Below, piece after piece: positions 1-13,800 of a stretch of 64,000 nt of DNA. The stretch's first letter is position 1; each line of letters begins with the position of its first letter. The position numbers and the translations under genes were made by a program. The notes under the pieces were generated by a model. It saw only the letters and a list, made by a program, of their open reading frames with translations. It made no database searches and was not told where the DNA came from. Source of the stretch: Hortaea werneckii (lineage: Eukaryota > Ascomycota > Dothideomycetes > Mycosphaerellales > Teratosphaeriaceae). The stretch is from positions 310,001-374,000 of the forward strand of contig JBAOKB010000024.1 in assembly GCA_037044905.1 (NCBI GenBank), given 5' to 3'.

Positions 1-1513
1 CACATATAGGATAGTTAGCGTGTATCCCGCCACGCCTACTCCTCAAGTGCTACTCTACCGCAGTAGGTCTGCCTCTTGTCGCAAAATGTCACTGAGGTCG
101 TTGATGATGAGCCCAGCCGCTCGTGGCAGGCGCAGGACTCTCATTCGAAATTTCAATCTCATACTTGGGATTCGCTCGGGTACGAGTCACCAAAACCTCA
201 GTCGCGGTATTGGAACGAAGAACGACTCTCCATTAAACTCGAGATGACGGTTGATCACTCCCGCCTCGTTCTGACAGCTCGAGATCTCGGCTAAACATCC
301 ACCTCGCGACACTCAGGGTGTTCGCCAGAACGGGAAGCGTTGACCTTGCCCCTTTCTAGCGCATGGTTGGATCTTCCAATCTGGAGGCAACAGATAACGC
401 GATCGCATCTGGCTGCTATAATATCAGACTTTTGGCTTCGGGTCGCTCACGGCCCATGGCGTGCGGTCCGACTTCCACAGGATCTAGCCGGCCCCGCTAT
501 GACAGCAATCGTTAAAACCGCTGCTGACACGTGTGGCTTGCACACCAACCTGGTTGAATTTGATGCACGAGTAAAGAACCACGAGATGGTACAAGCGAGA
601 TTGCATGCAAACACCCAAACATCGACGTGCAGACTGATGCTCAATCTCACGATTCCCGGGTAATGGGTACATGGACATATGGTGCCAGAAACCGGGGAAG
701 ATTGACAACAGCCATTGAGATTTCCACCACTCTATCCCCGACAGGCTAAAGGAAGCTAGACAGGGTTGGGCTACTCTCTTGACCTATAACGTCGATCGCA
801 TTATAGCAGATATCCAGGCCGATAAAGAGCAGAACGCCACCGACGAATGAAAAATCGCACGGATGATTTTTCGAAGCCCACCTCCTTCCCACGCTTTGCG
901 CTCGCATGGCCGCTCATCGTCGCAGGTGCTCGGGCCTTTTTTTTCACTTCTCCATCTGTTTCCCAACGCTGACAGACAACGACCGACGTTGGCCGATGAA
1001 AGCGCAACGAAAGGTAGTTTAAACGTAAAGCGAAACGCACTTCCCAGCCTCGGCTGCGACGATAAGTTCTGAAGTGACATGCACTTCTTCCCTCGGAGAG
1101 TTGTATTCTACGAGTGTGAGCAAAGAAGGGGAAGTGACGCAAGAACAATGTGATTCCTCCCATACCGGCGGCTGTGACTTTCCTATCAAGTCTAGGTGCA
1201 GGGAAGATCCATATGTTGAATGAACAGCTAGGAAACACATGCAGTCGCCACGAGGAATCCCTGCGCAATATACACCCGCATGTTCACATACCCAAGTGCC
1301 CGTCTGGTGATGAACAATCTTCAACTCCCACAGACGCCATGCTAATTGGCGAATCGATCAATCTGACTGGTCCACTCTTTCTTCGGCTCGCAGTGACCAA
1401 ACCCTCCCCACCTCCAGCCCCCTTCCTTTTCGAATGTCATCGCATGCTTCGTACACTCAGGAGGAAAGGCTCTGATAGCCGAACTCAGGAAAGGCAGTAA
1501 GGAACTAAAGTAA
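1..1513. other. Intergenic, no supported gene
   Basis: I see no convincing gene. Open frames on both strands are short, overlap one another, and have no recognisable motif, signal peptide or splice structure. The right end is the 3' flank of the anoctamin gene, which ends on the minus strand at 1514. The left edge could hold the end of a gene cut by the window, but nothing shows it. Confidence 0.5.
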
Positions 1514-3764
1514 TTACAACTCCTTCTTCTCCTTGGCACTCTCTTCAGCATCAGGGACAGCTTTCTCAATGAACCCCCTCCCGATTTGCGCGGACTCCCT
1601 CCAGTTCCTCTGGCGCATCCAGAAACGCTCCTCCGGAGTAGCGGAGTGTAGCGAACTCTGCCTGGCTTCCTCTTCTAAGCTCGAGCGGGTGATCTCCTCT
1701 GCCTTCTCGCTCATAGGCGGAATACGTCGGGTCTGGTCCAGACTGGTCTCGAAGAGCTGCTTGCGTGTAGCGAAGCGATCTCTCCTCTCCTTCTGTCTGC
1801 CGGGGGAGTCGATCCTGCTTATCGCCATGGAGACCGCCCACCTTGTCAATAGGTAAAGATGCTCGCTGAAGAAGATGGAGAGTAGCAGGCCCCAGCCTTT
1901 GATATCGCTAGGCTTGCCGTCTGGTCCGAGACCGTCGTTCGAAAAGAGATGGACCAGCGCCGACATTGTAATGCTTCCCAACCAAGTTATGAAAGTCAGA
2001 GCATCAAGCCAAGGCCCAATCGTGTCCGCTCTCCATGGTGTTGGTCGCTGCATCTCCACACAGATCTTCACGGCGTCTGCACGGAGCTCGACCCAGTTGT
2101 TGATGAGGAAGCTAACCGGCACCAACGGCCAAATCACAGAGAAGAGAGCAAGGTAGCCGTATTGCACGACCATCTCGCGCAGGTCAGCATAGACATCGTA
2201 AACGTCTAGCTCCGCTTCGCTGCGAACGCGGGCGAGGAATTCCTTCTCTTCCGGTGGATCCTGGATAGATGCTGCAGCGCCTGCGGAGTCAGGCGACGAC
2301 TTGGACGCACGCTTCGATTGCATTTCCTTGATCTTCGTGAACCCTTGCCGCTTAAGATAGGGCACAATGACCTCCATGGCGAAGTTTACAATCTGCGCTG
2401 TGACGGTGAAGTAGATGACTTGCTTACGGAGACGCGCAGGATTGATAGTGAACTGCATCGGGTCTTTCGGAGCGGTGAGTTGCTTGTCGTCTTCGGCAAA
2501 CGGTTTAACTGTCAGGCTGAAAATGTCCAAATACGGCACAATGAGGGATCCAAACGGGACGTAGACGAATGCTGTAAGGCAGACTGGCAGGTATGACGTG
2601 ATGAAGTTGAGGACAAAGATCTTCGAAGTCATGGATCTCTCTTGCTGAGACTCGGTTTCGTAGTTTTCATAATTGGTGAGTTTGCTGGCGGCGGAGGTGA
2701 GCACGCCGGAGAGCATGGGCATGCCGGTGGTCAGAATAATCGTAGGCAGGAAGACCAAGATTGACTTGAAAGGTCCGCCGTACACTTCAGAGATGAAGAC
2801 TTCGATCGCGAAGCAGGTGGCGATGAGGGTGCCGAGAACGAGAATAGCGGCAAGCGCGAAGGGTATTTGTAGGAGTTGACGCTTAAGGCGGTGCATCGCA
2901 GGGAAAATGTGCATTTGCTCGCCTGTGACTGGGTCGCTGATGGTCTGAGTGGGTTGGAATTCTTGTCGCCTGGTCTCGATGCGTCGCACTCCACTGACAC
3001 CCCATCGGATTGCCAGTCGTGCTCCTGATGTTTCCACCATTCGGTGAAGATGACACACCATAGCGAGATGAGCGTTGCATATATGCTGCTGAAATAGCCT
3101 AGGAAAGCCCAAGCTAGAATACCAAGTCCAGCAGGAAAGATGAGGGCTGTAAAATAAGCTTGTGTGAAGGCGAAGTAGTATGCAATCTTCTCGCCCAGGC
3201 GGTTTCGGATCTCGTCAAGGTCCTGTGGACTGAGCAGCCACTGCGTTGACCACTTCTTAATCCATTCCTTGTTGTAGACGTGATCATGCAGAGCCAAGAT
3301 GGACTCTACGTTCTCCCACTCTCCTTTCTTGGGCGTGATACCAGCACCGCCTTCCGTCTCAGGATTCGTGATCAGTTGATAGATGATGCGTAGTCGCTCG
3401 GCTTCAGTCAACGGCTCTTGCTCGAGAGACACCCTGACTTCTTTGGCCGGCTCGGCGGGGCGCACGCCATGTATCCAATCCTTGACTCTCGAGCGGTAAA
3501 TCTCGCCAAACATGTGCTGCTCGCTGGCGACACGCACAAAGACGAGCAGAGAATGCTTCTCACCATTGCGGACTTCGGTCGCGAGGCCAACAGAAGCCAG
3601 CTTCTGCATCAATTGCTCGAAGCGAGCTTCGGCCTTCGGTTTGTCTGGGCCAGCATGTCGTCAGCAATGGCATTGAAAGCCATTTCTCAGACAGCGAACG
3701 TACCGGTAGTTGCGAAGCGGTAGACTACGACGTAGTCCACGCCCATATTACTTTGGGTGGCCAT
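1514..3764 (-). CDS. IST2: Ist2-like anoctamin (TMEM16 family) membrane protein
   Basis: Fungal anoctamins are multi-pass membrane proteins that tether ER to plasma membrane and act as lipid scramblases or ion channels. Exon 1 is 3704-3764 and encodes the start MATQSNMGVDYVVVYRF. The intron is 3645-3703 and exon 2 runs 3644 down to 1514, giving about 730 residues. The N-terminal cytosolic domain holds VGLATEVRNG and FGEIYRSRVKDW. A membrane segment follows, then EWWKHQE, the hallmark before the RWGVxG segment, then several more hydrophobic helices and a basic, charged tail. The reading frame breaks at about 3016, between WWKHQEHD and LAIRWGVSGV. Adding one base restores the family pattern, and no intron fits there. 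It is divergent from the aquaporin gene. Family assignment is secure; the yeast name is by homology. Confidence 0.88.
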
Positions 3765-4473
3765 CCTGCTCTTATCCAGGTCTGCCCGCCTAAGATGTCC
3801 TGGAATCAATGATCTGGTCACCAGCTGGGAGAAGCTCCTAGGAAATCGATTGCGCCTGACGGGAAGAGGCACAACGGGTGAAGCCACTTTCAAAGTGACA
3901 GGCGAGCCGAATCTCAGCTCGACTACCGAGATTGCCCAAGGTAGATATATGCTCGCAGGAGAGGGAAGGAAGGAAGTGGACTGTTTGATGATGTCGAACT
4001 GCCCCTCCCGCTTCAACTTGTTTGCTTGCTCCACGATCCAGCTTCCAGCAAGTTGGTTGTGCCGCCGTACGTCATAGCCACAGACGCGGTTTAGCGCGTT
4101 CGCGTGCAATGCGCGGCTGGAGCCGTCGCTGTCGCTGCCGCGTCGAGTGTCTTTGATCACTGCATCTCATTTTGAGCGACCATCCTGTGGCTTCGTCTCC
4201 TCCTACGACAGCATCAGGTCAGTCAACGACGGTTGAGATGATGCAATGCCCTGCATCCTGGGTTTCAACAGGCGCCTAAGCAGCTTGCACACTGCATGCC
4301 CCAAATATCATGCATTGTCCTTCCTGCAGTGACGCGAGGTGATGCCACCGATGAGCCCGTATGCCATCACAAGTAATGCAGTAGGATGCGAAATGTAGTT
4401 AGGTTTATGGAGTGACGCTAGTCCATCACCAACCATCGCGTGCGGCTGTCACCATTTCTGCGCCGTTGCAGCC
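3765..4473. promoter_or_regulatory. Divergent promoter region between IST2 and aquaporin
   Basis: This 0.7-kb gap separates two genes read outward, so it should hold both promoters. I see no further gene and no clear TATA box or operator that I can name. The only longer open frame (minus strand, overlapping IST2 exon 1) is the upstream extension of that exon. Confidence 0.45.
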
Positions 4474-5892
4474 ATGTCGTCCTACGATGATAATGAACTT
4501 CGCCGGCGGAAGACGGCGCCCACGCACGTGGGAGGCACTGACCTTGTCAGTGTCCATACCGGCGTTCCAGCTGACATGGAAGAATACGCTGCCGATATGC
4601 ATCGGACGAAGTCGCGCGAAGAGCGCGAAGAGGAGGCGGCGAAGCTCCATCTCCTCACCTCGATGCCTACGTGGAAGCGAGAAAAGGAGCGACAGGCAAG
4701 GAAAGTCAGGAAGCATCATTTCCAACGGGGTCGCTACTGGCTAGGCCTCCGGACCGATGCGAGGATCAAACAGCATCATTATGGCTCTGAGCAGCTGTTA
4801 TGGTCGCGAATCCGCGCTGTCATGCAGGAGCCTTTCTCAGAGTTTCTGGGTGTGCTTGTCTTTACGCTTATCCAGCAAGGAGGACTGGCACAAGCAACGC
4901 TCGGTGCTGATGCATCAGGTGCACCTGGTGGCGAAGGATATGGTGTGTGGCTCACAGTGCCATTTTGGTAGGCTGAGATTTTGCTTGCGCTTTTGATTTG
5001 CTCTGACAACCTTAGTACTGGAATTGGCGTTCTCCTCGGCGTGTACATTGCAGGGGACTCGGGAAGGTTAGTTCATCGAATTTGCAAACCAATTGATTGG
5101 GGCACGAGGCAGTTGACCTTTCAATAGCTACCTCAATCCCGCCATAACGTTTGCCAACTGTCTCTTCCGCGGCTTGCCTTGGCGGTCCTTTCCCATACTC
5201 ATGTTTGCTCAGACTCTGGGCGCTTTTCTTGGGACCGGTATCACTTATGGAATCTATCAACCGGCGATCGAACAATACAGCGGCGGTGCTCTGTTAGCTC
5301 CCCCCGCTTCACAAGCTACGGCTCCCATGTTTACATCTTTCCCACAGACGTTCTCCTCGCGGACCTCACAGTTCTTTTCGGTCGTCCAGAGGACGGCGAT
5401 AATGCAATGCGTAGTCGTCGCTCTCAAAGACGATTACAACCTAGGACAGAAATCAAGTCCCGGTGGAAGTACAAATTTCCCTATGAATCTGTTCTTCCTG
5501 TTCTTTGCACTTACCGCTTCGAACGGATGGCAAACCGCGTGAGTGAGATATCCATTCGTCATTGGAGCTTCGTGCGTTGACCCTCCTTTAGCGGCCAGGC
5601 AAATCCTGCTCTTGATCTTGGTGGCCGATGTATGGCTTCCGTAATCGGTTACCCCAACACCATCTGGACGCTTCCCTACACGTTTTCTGGCTATCCTTGG
5701 ATTCCGATCATCGTTCCTTTCATCGGCGCATGCTTTGGTGCATGGCTATATGATGTCCTGATTTTCACAGGTGTAAGTCCTGTGAATACGCCTGAAATGG
5801 GTGTCAAAAAGCTCTACTCGCCGATGCTGGATTGGTCGAACAGGAGGGAGAGACTTAAGCAGAGAAAGGACCCAGAGACGGCTATGCCGTAG
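4474..5892 (+). CDS. Aquaglyceroporin-like channel (MIP family)
   Basis: A major intrinsic protein that would move water, glycerol or small solutes across a membrane. Four exons: 4474-4967, 5016-5066, 5128-5538, 5592-5892, giving 418 residues, all in frame. A charged N-terminal extension of about 110 residues precedes the first membrane helix, as in fungal Fps1/Yfl054-type proteins. The first pore motif is in GSYLNPAITFANC and the second in GQANPALDLGGR. In the usual family motif (NPARDLGPR) an arginine follows the second NPA and forms the selectivity filter. Here it is leucine (codon CTT), and the usual GPR is GGR. The C-terminus is short and basic. Family membership is clear; substrate is not predictable, particularly with the filter change. 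Confidence 0.85.
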
Positions 5893-6035
5893 ATGCTTGA
5901 TACGGTGATAGACGGCTTTCGAAGCTTGTTTAGGAAATTAGGCTGGTTTAGCGAATCAATGTCCAATGCCGCCTGAACATTGCGTGTATGATAGGAGCTA
6001 CCCATGAGCTTCAACACCCTTTACATGCCGCGAAG

Positions 6036-6823
6036 CTACTGGACCATCAGAATAAGCAGCAGGACAAGGCCAGCCCATCCTCGGACTGCTAATACTTTCA
6101 ACGTCGACGACACAGAATTAGCATGGCTAGTGTTGGATTCGCCGCCGTTGCCCCCTCCGCTTTCATTCTCCGAGCTAGACTGATTCTCTCCTTCGTCCGC
6201 ATCCGACGTACCCGATGACTGGGCTGCAGCACTTGTTGTGGCCGTTGGCGTGGCGAGCGAGCTGGTTGCAGCAGGTGAACCAGCGGCCACCGAAGTCTTT
6301 GTCGATTGACCATCCAAGCCATCCCCGCCAACAGTAGTCGTTGTGCTGTTGACGACGACCGGAAATTGTACCTGCACACCGCCGTCTCCTCCATGACTCT
6401 GCAGCTCTGGCAGTAGACTCGCAGAAAAAGCACTCACGATCGGTTCTGCCTGACCATAAGACATGGCCGTTTCCGCTGCGTCGTTTCCGGCTGCTTTGAA
6501 AACATTGCACACGGCCGCCCACTGCTGATAGAAGGCGAGGTCTTCCTCCCGAGCCCGTCTTCATTGCATTGGGTGCAGCCAAGGAGGGTGGCGTAGTACC
6601 TCCAAGGCTGCTCGCTGCTGTATGGGTCGTAACAGACACAAGATGGCACTGATTGGCTGTTGACAGGGTCGTAGAAGGTGCAGTAGTCGTAATGGTATCC
6701 CCAGTTCACGCAGGCTGTAGTGCAGAAGGTGGTATTTGAGCTTGCGACCGGAGTAATGGCTAGCGCGGCGCCGAGACAGACAAGTGGAAGGAAAGTTCGA
6801 GGACTGCGAGATGAGGGCTTCAT
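6036..6823 (-). CDS. Secreted Cys-rich, Ser/Thr-rich protein, probably GPI-anchored
   Basis: I do not recognise a named family. The start at 6823 gives a signal peptide (LPLVCLGAALAITPVAS). A compact cysteine-rich domain follows, with TTACVNWGYHYDYCTFY, VPSCVCYDPY and LLGCTQCNEDG; then a Ser/Thr/Gly-rich stretch with acidic clusters; then a hydrophobic C-terminus (GWAGLVLLLILMVQ), typical of a GPI-anchor signal. About 262 residues. The frame breaks near 6550, after CNEDGLG. In the next frame the protein continues as DLAFYQQWAAVCNVF, which adds another cysteine, so one base appears to be missing. Probably a cell-surface protein; function unknown. Confidence 0.7.
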
Positions 6824-7802
6824 GTTTTGAATAAGTCATACAACGTACAAAGACTCGGCGACGCCGTTTCTAGCAGCAGTGGTTGTAGGAGATGGACAGA
6901 AATGCAAAGCCTTGGGACAGTGGCAGCCGGCCAGCACATATTGACTACCTGCAGCACAGGACGGCCTGTGAATCGCAGCAGTCCGAGGACTTCATGACAC
7001 TGTTAGGCAGGCATAACAATATAATTGGACGGTCTTGCCTTTTCGCAAACATGACCCGTTGCAGTGGCGCTGAATTATAGCATCCTTCGCGCTCCGCGAA
7101 ACGAGACAATCAGTCTCGGCGAATGGGAACTTCACTGGCAAATCCCAGTAGCGCCCTGCCAAGGGTTCGCTGTCGGTACCGGGTCGGCCAGGCCGTGGTT
7201 GTTGGAAGACGGGATTCAATGCCTCCAGATGCGGTTGGAGAAGGAAATGTGAAGGGAGAGCTGTCGACAGAAAAGTCGGTCAAGTTCGCTTTTATCACTG
7301 ACCGTACCAATGTCATCAGTAGAAATCTGGGCTGGAGTGGCTGTCGCGCATTTGCTACCATATTCCAACGAGGCCTGCTAGAGGCTCTCCGGAAGGGTTG
7401 AACACTTCAAAACCTTGTTGATGGGACTATTAGGCTCCCACTTTGACTGTTCAGCTTTTGAGATTCACAGGCTCAGGTACCATGTCAATGCCAATCGTTT
7501 GCTTCTTGCTCTCCATTGTAAGCCCAGATGCCGAAGCTTACATAGGTACCTTTAGCCAGAGATGCAGTGATCGAGTCAAGGGAGCAGCTATGGATGATTT
7601 CCGTGAGACATGTTGCAGCTGTTCACTATAGTAGTTAGGCAGTACAATACAGGAAGAAGCCTTTGAAGCACAGCAGGGAGTGAGCTTCAGCTCCTCCCGT
7701 CCCGACTGGTCGGCTGGGCGGGGCAGTCCAGCAGTGGAAGCCCTGAGGTGGAGTTGAGGTGCAGCTCCTCCAGCTGCTAAGCTGCCTGAGGCGTTCAGAT
7801 TC
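6824..7802. promoter_or_regulatory. Divergent intergenic region upstream of NOT1
   Basis: Nearly 1 kb between two outward-facing genes. Open frames here are short and without recognisable features. It should carry the NOT1 promoter and 5' UTR and the promoter of the Cys-rich gene. I see no specific element. Confidence 0.4.
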
Positions 7803-10800
7803 ATGCCCGTGCGGCATGTCCCGCTCGACTTCGAATCTAACGTCTCGGAACCGTGCACTCAGCACTGGCGGCCTCAAGCCCAGCAACCATCCAAGGCAGG
7901 ATACCGGCACTCACCCCAGTCAGCCCAAGGTACCATCAGTCACCCGACTCCATTGCCAACTCGCGCGGACACCAGACCCAATGTTCGCGCTACTTCAATG
8001 AGCTTCCCTCCCCCTCCTCATTCGCCAGATCCTTCCTCACCGGCTTCACATCGTCCTACAGCTACGACACGGGGCACGAGACCTCAGCACGGCAACAGCG
8101 CGAGCTCACACGGTGGGCACACGCCCCGCAGAGGCCTCACCCCCATCTCCGCCAACGCCAGTAGCAGCAGCGCCGGACCGACCGCGAGACCGGACAGTTC
8201 CAGCCAGAGCCCATCGCGTCGAACCCTCTCGCCGACCAGCTCCGCTTACGGTCACCAAACGTCTGTCGCAGCAGCCAATCGCCAAGCCGCGAACACACAT
8301 CCGGTCACCTCCCCCTCTCACTCACTGACCTCGCCGCCGGGCTCAGCTCACCATTCAAGCGGCTCCTTTCACTCCGCTCAGCGTTCACGGGCTCCAACCG
8401 CAGCGGGCAGTCCGCGCCTGAATCCCTCATTCGCGAGTCTCAGTTCCCTTTCACAAGCTACAGCTGGCGGCGCTGGCGGCAGCTCGCGTCTGAACAGACA
8501 TCAATCGCCCTCAATCACAAGTCCGACCCTCACATCCCCCACATCATCGAGTGGTGGAGCATCTTCTGGCCAGCTCACTAGCTTGGTAGTCACTCAGCTT
8601 AACATCTTGCTGAGTACGACCAAGGAGAGCAATTTTAGAACGCAAGCAGAGAAGATCAGGAGGTTACTGGATGAGAACGGCATGGAGCTGTTCGAAACGT
8701 ACTTCAAGCGGCTGTTGCACAACAGCTGGTCGCTAGTATTCCCCAAGGAGACGCGACCCGGCGGTAGTAGCGCGGAGTCCTATCAGATGCTGGCTCAGGA
8801 GCTCGATAAGATTGCCACAGATCCACAGCAGGCGGAGAAGGTAGCACAAGCTCTAGACGTGGCAGAAGGTTCAAATTTCAACTACGAAGCCTTCATTGAG
8901 CATTTTCAATTGGGTCCGCTCCCAAAGACTGCGCTTCTGCTGGCGACGCGAACAGTCGCGAAATCAGATCAGCGCAGAACAGGTGAGTTGCTGAGATGGG
9001 CATCCGATTGAAACCTCTGACTAATTTGTTTGCTTAGCCGATTCTGCCATTTCCACCATCCTCCAGCCCTTTCTGACCGCGCTCATCTCCCCTCACCCCC
9101 AGGCAGCCAGGACGATCTATCACCTGCAGTGCTCGCCACGATCATAGAACGTCTGAGCCAAGAACCACCCACAGATTGGGGTGAGCGGCAGCGTGAGGAC
9201 TTCATCTACGCGATTAAAATGCGATACCAGAAACTCGGGAGCAGGATTCCGGCAGCGGTCGATTCAGCTTTGTACCTGAACGAATTGCTTGAGTCGCCCG
9301 ATAGCAGACTTGCAAGAGCGGTACAAAGAGCTGGCACACAATGCACTTCCAGTCTGGATGCTTGTAAGGAGATGCTTGCAAGCGTGGATACCCGAGACAT
9401 TTCGTACCCACAGATTGCGAACGCGCTATTGTTGATGGTCATTGCCCAGGGCGGCGAAGCCTATGACGCGACTATATTCGTGCAAGGCCTGCGCGCGCAC
9501 AAAGCCGGGTCGAAAATTGACTGGACAGATGTCGTTCAGGGGTTCGACAAGGAGCCACTGCGCGTAACGAAGAAGCAGTTCTTGGGCCTGTACAATGCGC
9601 TCCTGCCCTTGGCAAGGGACTACGCCAACTTTGACATTCAAAGCTTATGGGGTGGCACGTGGCAGTGGCCAGCGACTCAGCTCAGCTTTGTGGTCGCGTT
9701 TTTGTCTACTGCTGAAGAAGAGCTAGATGTCACGCAAATTCCAAATTTCCGCCAGGCTTTCACATTGGCTGATTATAATGATGCTCCAGACAGCATCAAG
9801 GCATTTGCGGCCCAAGCAGTCAAGCATCCGCTGGTCTCGAAGGACGCGACGGAGGCGCTCTTCTTAATGATATTCAGGACACAAGAAGCCTACAACGAAG
9901 CGCAGATGCTCGGCATCCCAGAGACACTCATCAATCCCAACATGACAGTCTTCATTTGCGCAGCGGCTGCTGTGCCAAAGCCATGGGGTGCCTTACAAGA
10001 GCAAGCTCTCAAGCAGCTCTTTACCCTTTTATTTTAAAACAACACCCCAATTATGACTTCGTCATGCATTCACTTTGGATGCAGGATAAGACCTGGGTTG
10101 CCGGACGCATGGTGGAGTTTTACACACAGGATACCATGCTCCTGACCTTTTTGTACGATCATGCGGTGGACCATGGTTGGTTAGAGCTTCTGCTTACCAT
10201 CCAGAGCAACTTCGGAGTCGATCTTGCTACGTACGCGCATGGCCAGAATCGCTGCAACCTTGTAGAGTGGGCGCAGCCACACATGGCCCAAATGGGGCCA
10301 AACAATTTCGCAAGGGCTCTACTTGCGTTCATGCGACCCAAGATGGACGATGAGATGATAACTCAAAGGGAACCCGGGACCCGCCCCACGACGGTGCCGC
10401 TCTCCCTAAAGACAGTGCATGGTCTTCTCGTCCTCCTGGCCGAACTGTTTGGAGACGAGGAGCTTGGCTCTGTCTACCGCCAGAGCCTGCAGACGTACCC
10501 TCGCCTCTTCAATTACGGGGAGGATGAGAAGCGCGATGCGATACTTGAAGCTTCTTGCATGAAAGGTCATGCATTGCCCGACGAGGCTGGCCTGGCTATG
10601 GAAGAGCGATACAAGAGGATGTATAGCGGAAGCAGTAACCCGGACGATGTCGTCAATGAGTTGAAAGAGCTCAAAGTGTCTGCAGACCCTGCACAGCAGG
10701 ACTTGTTTGCTGCCATGCTTCACGGCCTTTTCGACGAATACAACTGCTTCGGCGAATATCCAAACGAAGCGCTTGCGACAACTGCCGTGCTTTTTGGTGG

Positions 10801-13800
10801 CTTGGTTTCTTTGAATGTCCTATCTGGCGTTGCAGAACAAGCCGCCATTTACATGGTATTCGAGGCGGTCTCTGAATACACACCGGATGATTCGATGTAC
10901 CGTTTCGGTCTGCAGGCTATGATACATTTACAGGAGAGGCTCGAAGAGTGGCCACATGTCGCAGGGCGCATCTTGCACACTGAGAACCTTCGTAACACGC
11001 AACCTTGGGCAAGAGCAGAACGTGTGCTGAAGGGTCTTCAACAAGACAGTGTTGGTTTGAACGGCGATGCTGTCAATGGTATTGCTAACGGTGTGCTGGA
11101 TGAGGAGTTCCCAGTGGAATCTTCAGCGCCTTCCTTCTCGGCCATCCATATCGACCCTCCGCTTCGACCTGAGATCTATGAAGATCCGAACGAGGACGTG
11201 TCTGACAAGATTATGTTCGTGCTCAACAACGTCTCCAAGCGAAATCTGGACGAGAAGTTCAAGGATCTGGCGGCGCACTGGAAGATAGGCACCATCAGTG
11301 GTTTGCTCATTACCTGGTCGAAGAGCTCGCGAAGTCTCAGCCAAACTTTCAAGGCTTGTACTTGCAGCTTCTGGAGAGCTTCAACAAGAAGGTGCTGTGG
11401 CAGGAAGTGGTCCGCGAGACACATATCAGCTGCGCGAAGATGCTTAACGCTCAGTCTACTATGGATTCTACCACAGAGCGGACAAATCTTAAAAATCTGG
11501 CTGGTTGGCTTGGTGCACTTACCTTGGCGCGCAATCAGCCAATCTTGCATCGCAACATCTCGTTCAAGGATTTGTTGATCGAGGGTCACGCGACGCAGCG
11601 TCTGCTGGTGGCAATTCCGTTCACATGTAAGGCTCTCATTCAAGCTGCCCACAGTAAGGTTTTCAAGCCACCAAACCCCTGGCTCATGGAATTGCTTGGG
11701 CTATTAAGCGAGCTCTACGTGTTCGGCGAGCTGAGGCTCAACCTCAAGTTTGAGATTGAGGTGCTCTGCAAGGATCTGAACCTGGACATCAAATCAATCG
11801 AGCCTCTCGAGATTATTCGTGTGCGACCGACCACTCCCGAGATGCATAGCATGCTACAGCCATATGTACCAGACGGCGCGGACGGTTTCGGCGATGCGCA
11901 TCTGATGAGTCTGTCGAAGCGGGCGCCTAGTGAGCGATTCTCGCCGGAGGCGGTCATCCAGGCCCTGCCAGACCTGGCCCAGGTCTTGCAAATCCCACAA
12001 GCTGCCGGCAACGTGACGCAACCTCAGCTTCGTAACATCTTTGTTTCCGCAGCTCAGCAAGCGATATTTGAGATCATTGCTCCTGTTGTCGAGCGCTCCG
12101 TCACGATTGCCGCTATCAGCACAGCTGAGCTCATTCAAAAGGATTTTGCGACTGAGCCAGATGTTGAGAAGCTCCGCGGATCAGCACATACCGTTGTTAA
12201 AGCTCTGTCAGGGAGCCTAGCTCTGGTGACGTGCAAGGAGCCTCTGCGCATGAGCATCATGAACAACATCCGAATCCTGGCTGCGAGAAACATGTCTGAC
12301 CAGCTTCCTGAGGGCCAGATTATTATGTTCGTTAATGACAACATTGACACTGTCTGCAGCTTGGTCGAGAATGCTGCTGAGGAGCATTCCCTTGCTGAGA
12401 TTGACGCTCAGCTCGATCAGGCTGTCCAAGATAGGAAGCGGCACATTGAGCAACGCCCTAACGAGCCTTTCAATAACCCTCCCGTTAGCAGGTGGGCGAC
12501 ACTAATCCCAGAGCCTTTCAGGCAAGATCCTCACCCGCATGGTATCAATGCGAACGGGTTGAACCGTCAGCAGTTGCAACTGTACGAGGACTTTGGCCGA
12601 CAAGCCCGCATGACCCCTGCGGCTCACGCAGCAAGCATGTCGCAAGATGCTCGAGGCCAACTACCGGATGTTCTGTCGGAGCAGTATCTGCCAAACCTAC
12701 CAACGCCAGCAGAGGGTCCAGTCATGCCACGCGCAGCCCCTCAGCAACGCATTATTCAAGGTCAAGGTCAGGCCAATGGCTACATCGACACGCCAGAGAT
12801 CGGTCGGCGGATGCTGGAACTCATGCAGGATCTCCAGCAGGCCATCCATGAGGCACCTGAGGAGCATCTTCATGAGATTGGAGAAACGCGCCCATCACAA
12901 GGCTTTTCCGTGAACTGATCATCTTGCTTGACTCAACGCCCCAGCGAGACCATCTAGCTCTTGCAGCAGGTCAGCATTCCCTAATGCTGATCTACAACCA
13001 ACCGGAGAAGAGACTCGAGGTCGAGGTCTTCTGCAGGCTGCTTAAGCATTTCACTCTCGTTTCACAGCCGGCGGGGCGACACCTTGCAATGTACCTGGCC
13101 AGCTATGAGGATGACAAGCTTTTCAATGCGCCAGCAACCATATGCTTGATCCGAGAGGGAATGCTTGACGTTCAGCACATCGACATTCAAGCGTCGAAGT
13201 CTCTCCGGGCCAGACGTGTTCAAATACTGCCTTTCATGAAGGAAATTCTGGATGAGGCTATTCTTGGTGAAAGCTCGGTTGCCCTTCGCGCGGATTTTGT
13301 GCTCACTTACGAGGCCCTCGGCCAGTGGGTAGCAGAAGAGCCGAACAATGACGAACTGAGAGATCTCGTTGCCAAACTACAGCTCCAGCCTAAACCCCAG
13401 AACGGCATGCCGAGCCCGCCTCAACAGGACCAGCAGGACCAGTTGGAGTACCTTTTTGAAGAGTGGGTTCGTATGCAGAACAAAACGCACCAGAGCGCGC
13501 GCAAATGGCTTTCCTCTATCAGCTGCAGGAGAAGCGCGTGATTGCTGAGCCTGAGGAGTCTGCAAAGTTCTTCCGCGCATGCTTGGAAGTATGCCGTACT
13601 GGCTTCGAGCGGGCCACCTCTTTGCCCTATGGCGATCATGACGCATACATTGAGATCGATGCCTTGGCTGCTCTGATTCGCTACCTCGTCATCCACCAAA
13701 GCGCATTAGATGGACAACCTCAGCCTAACAAAGCCAAGTCCTCCAGGCTGTCTTGAGCTTGGTCGTCCTCATTATCCACGACCACCACAACAAGGAGCAG

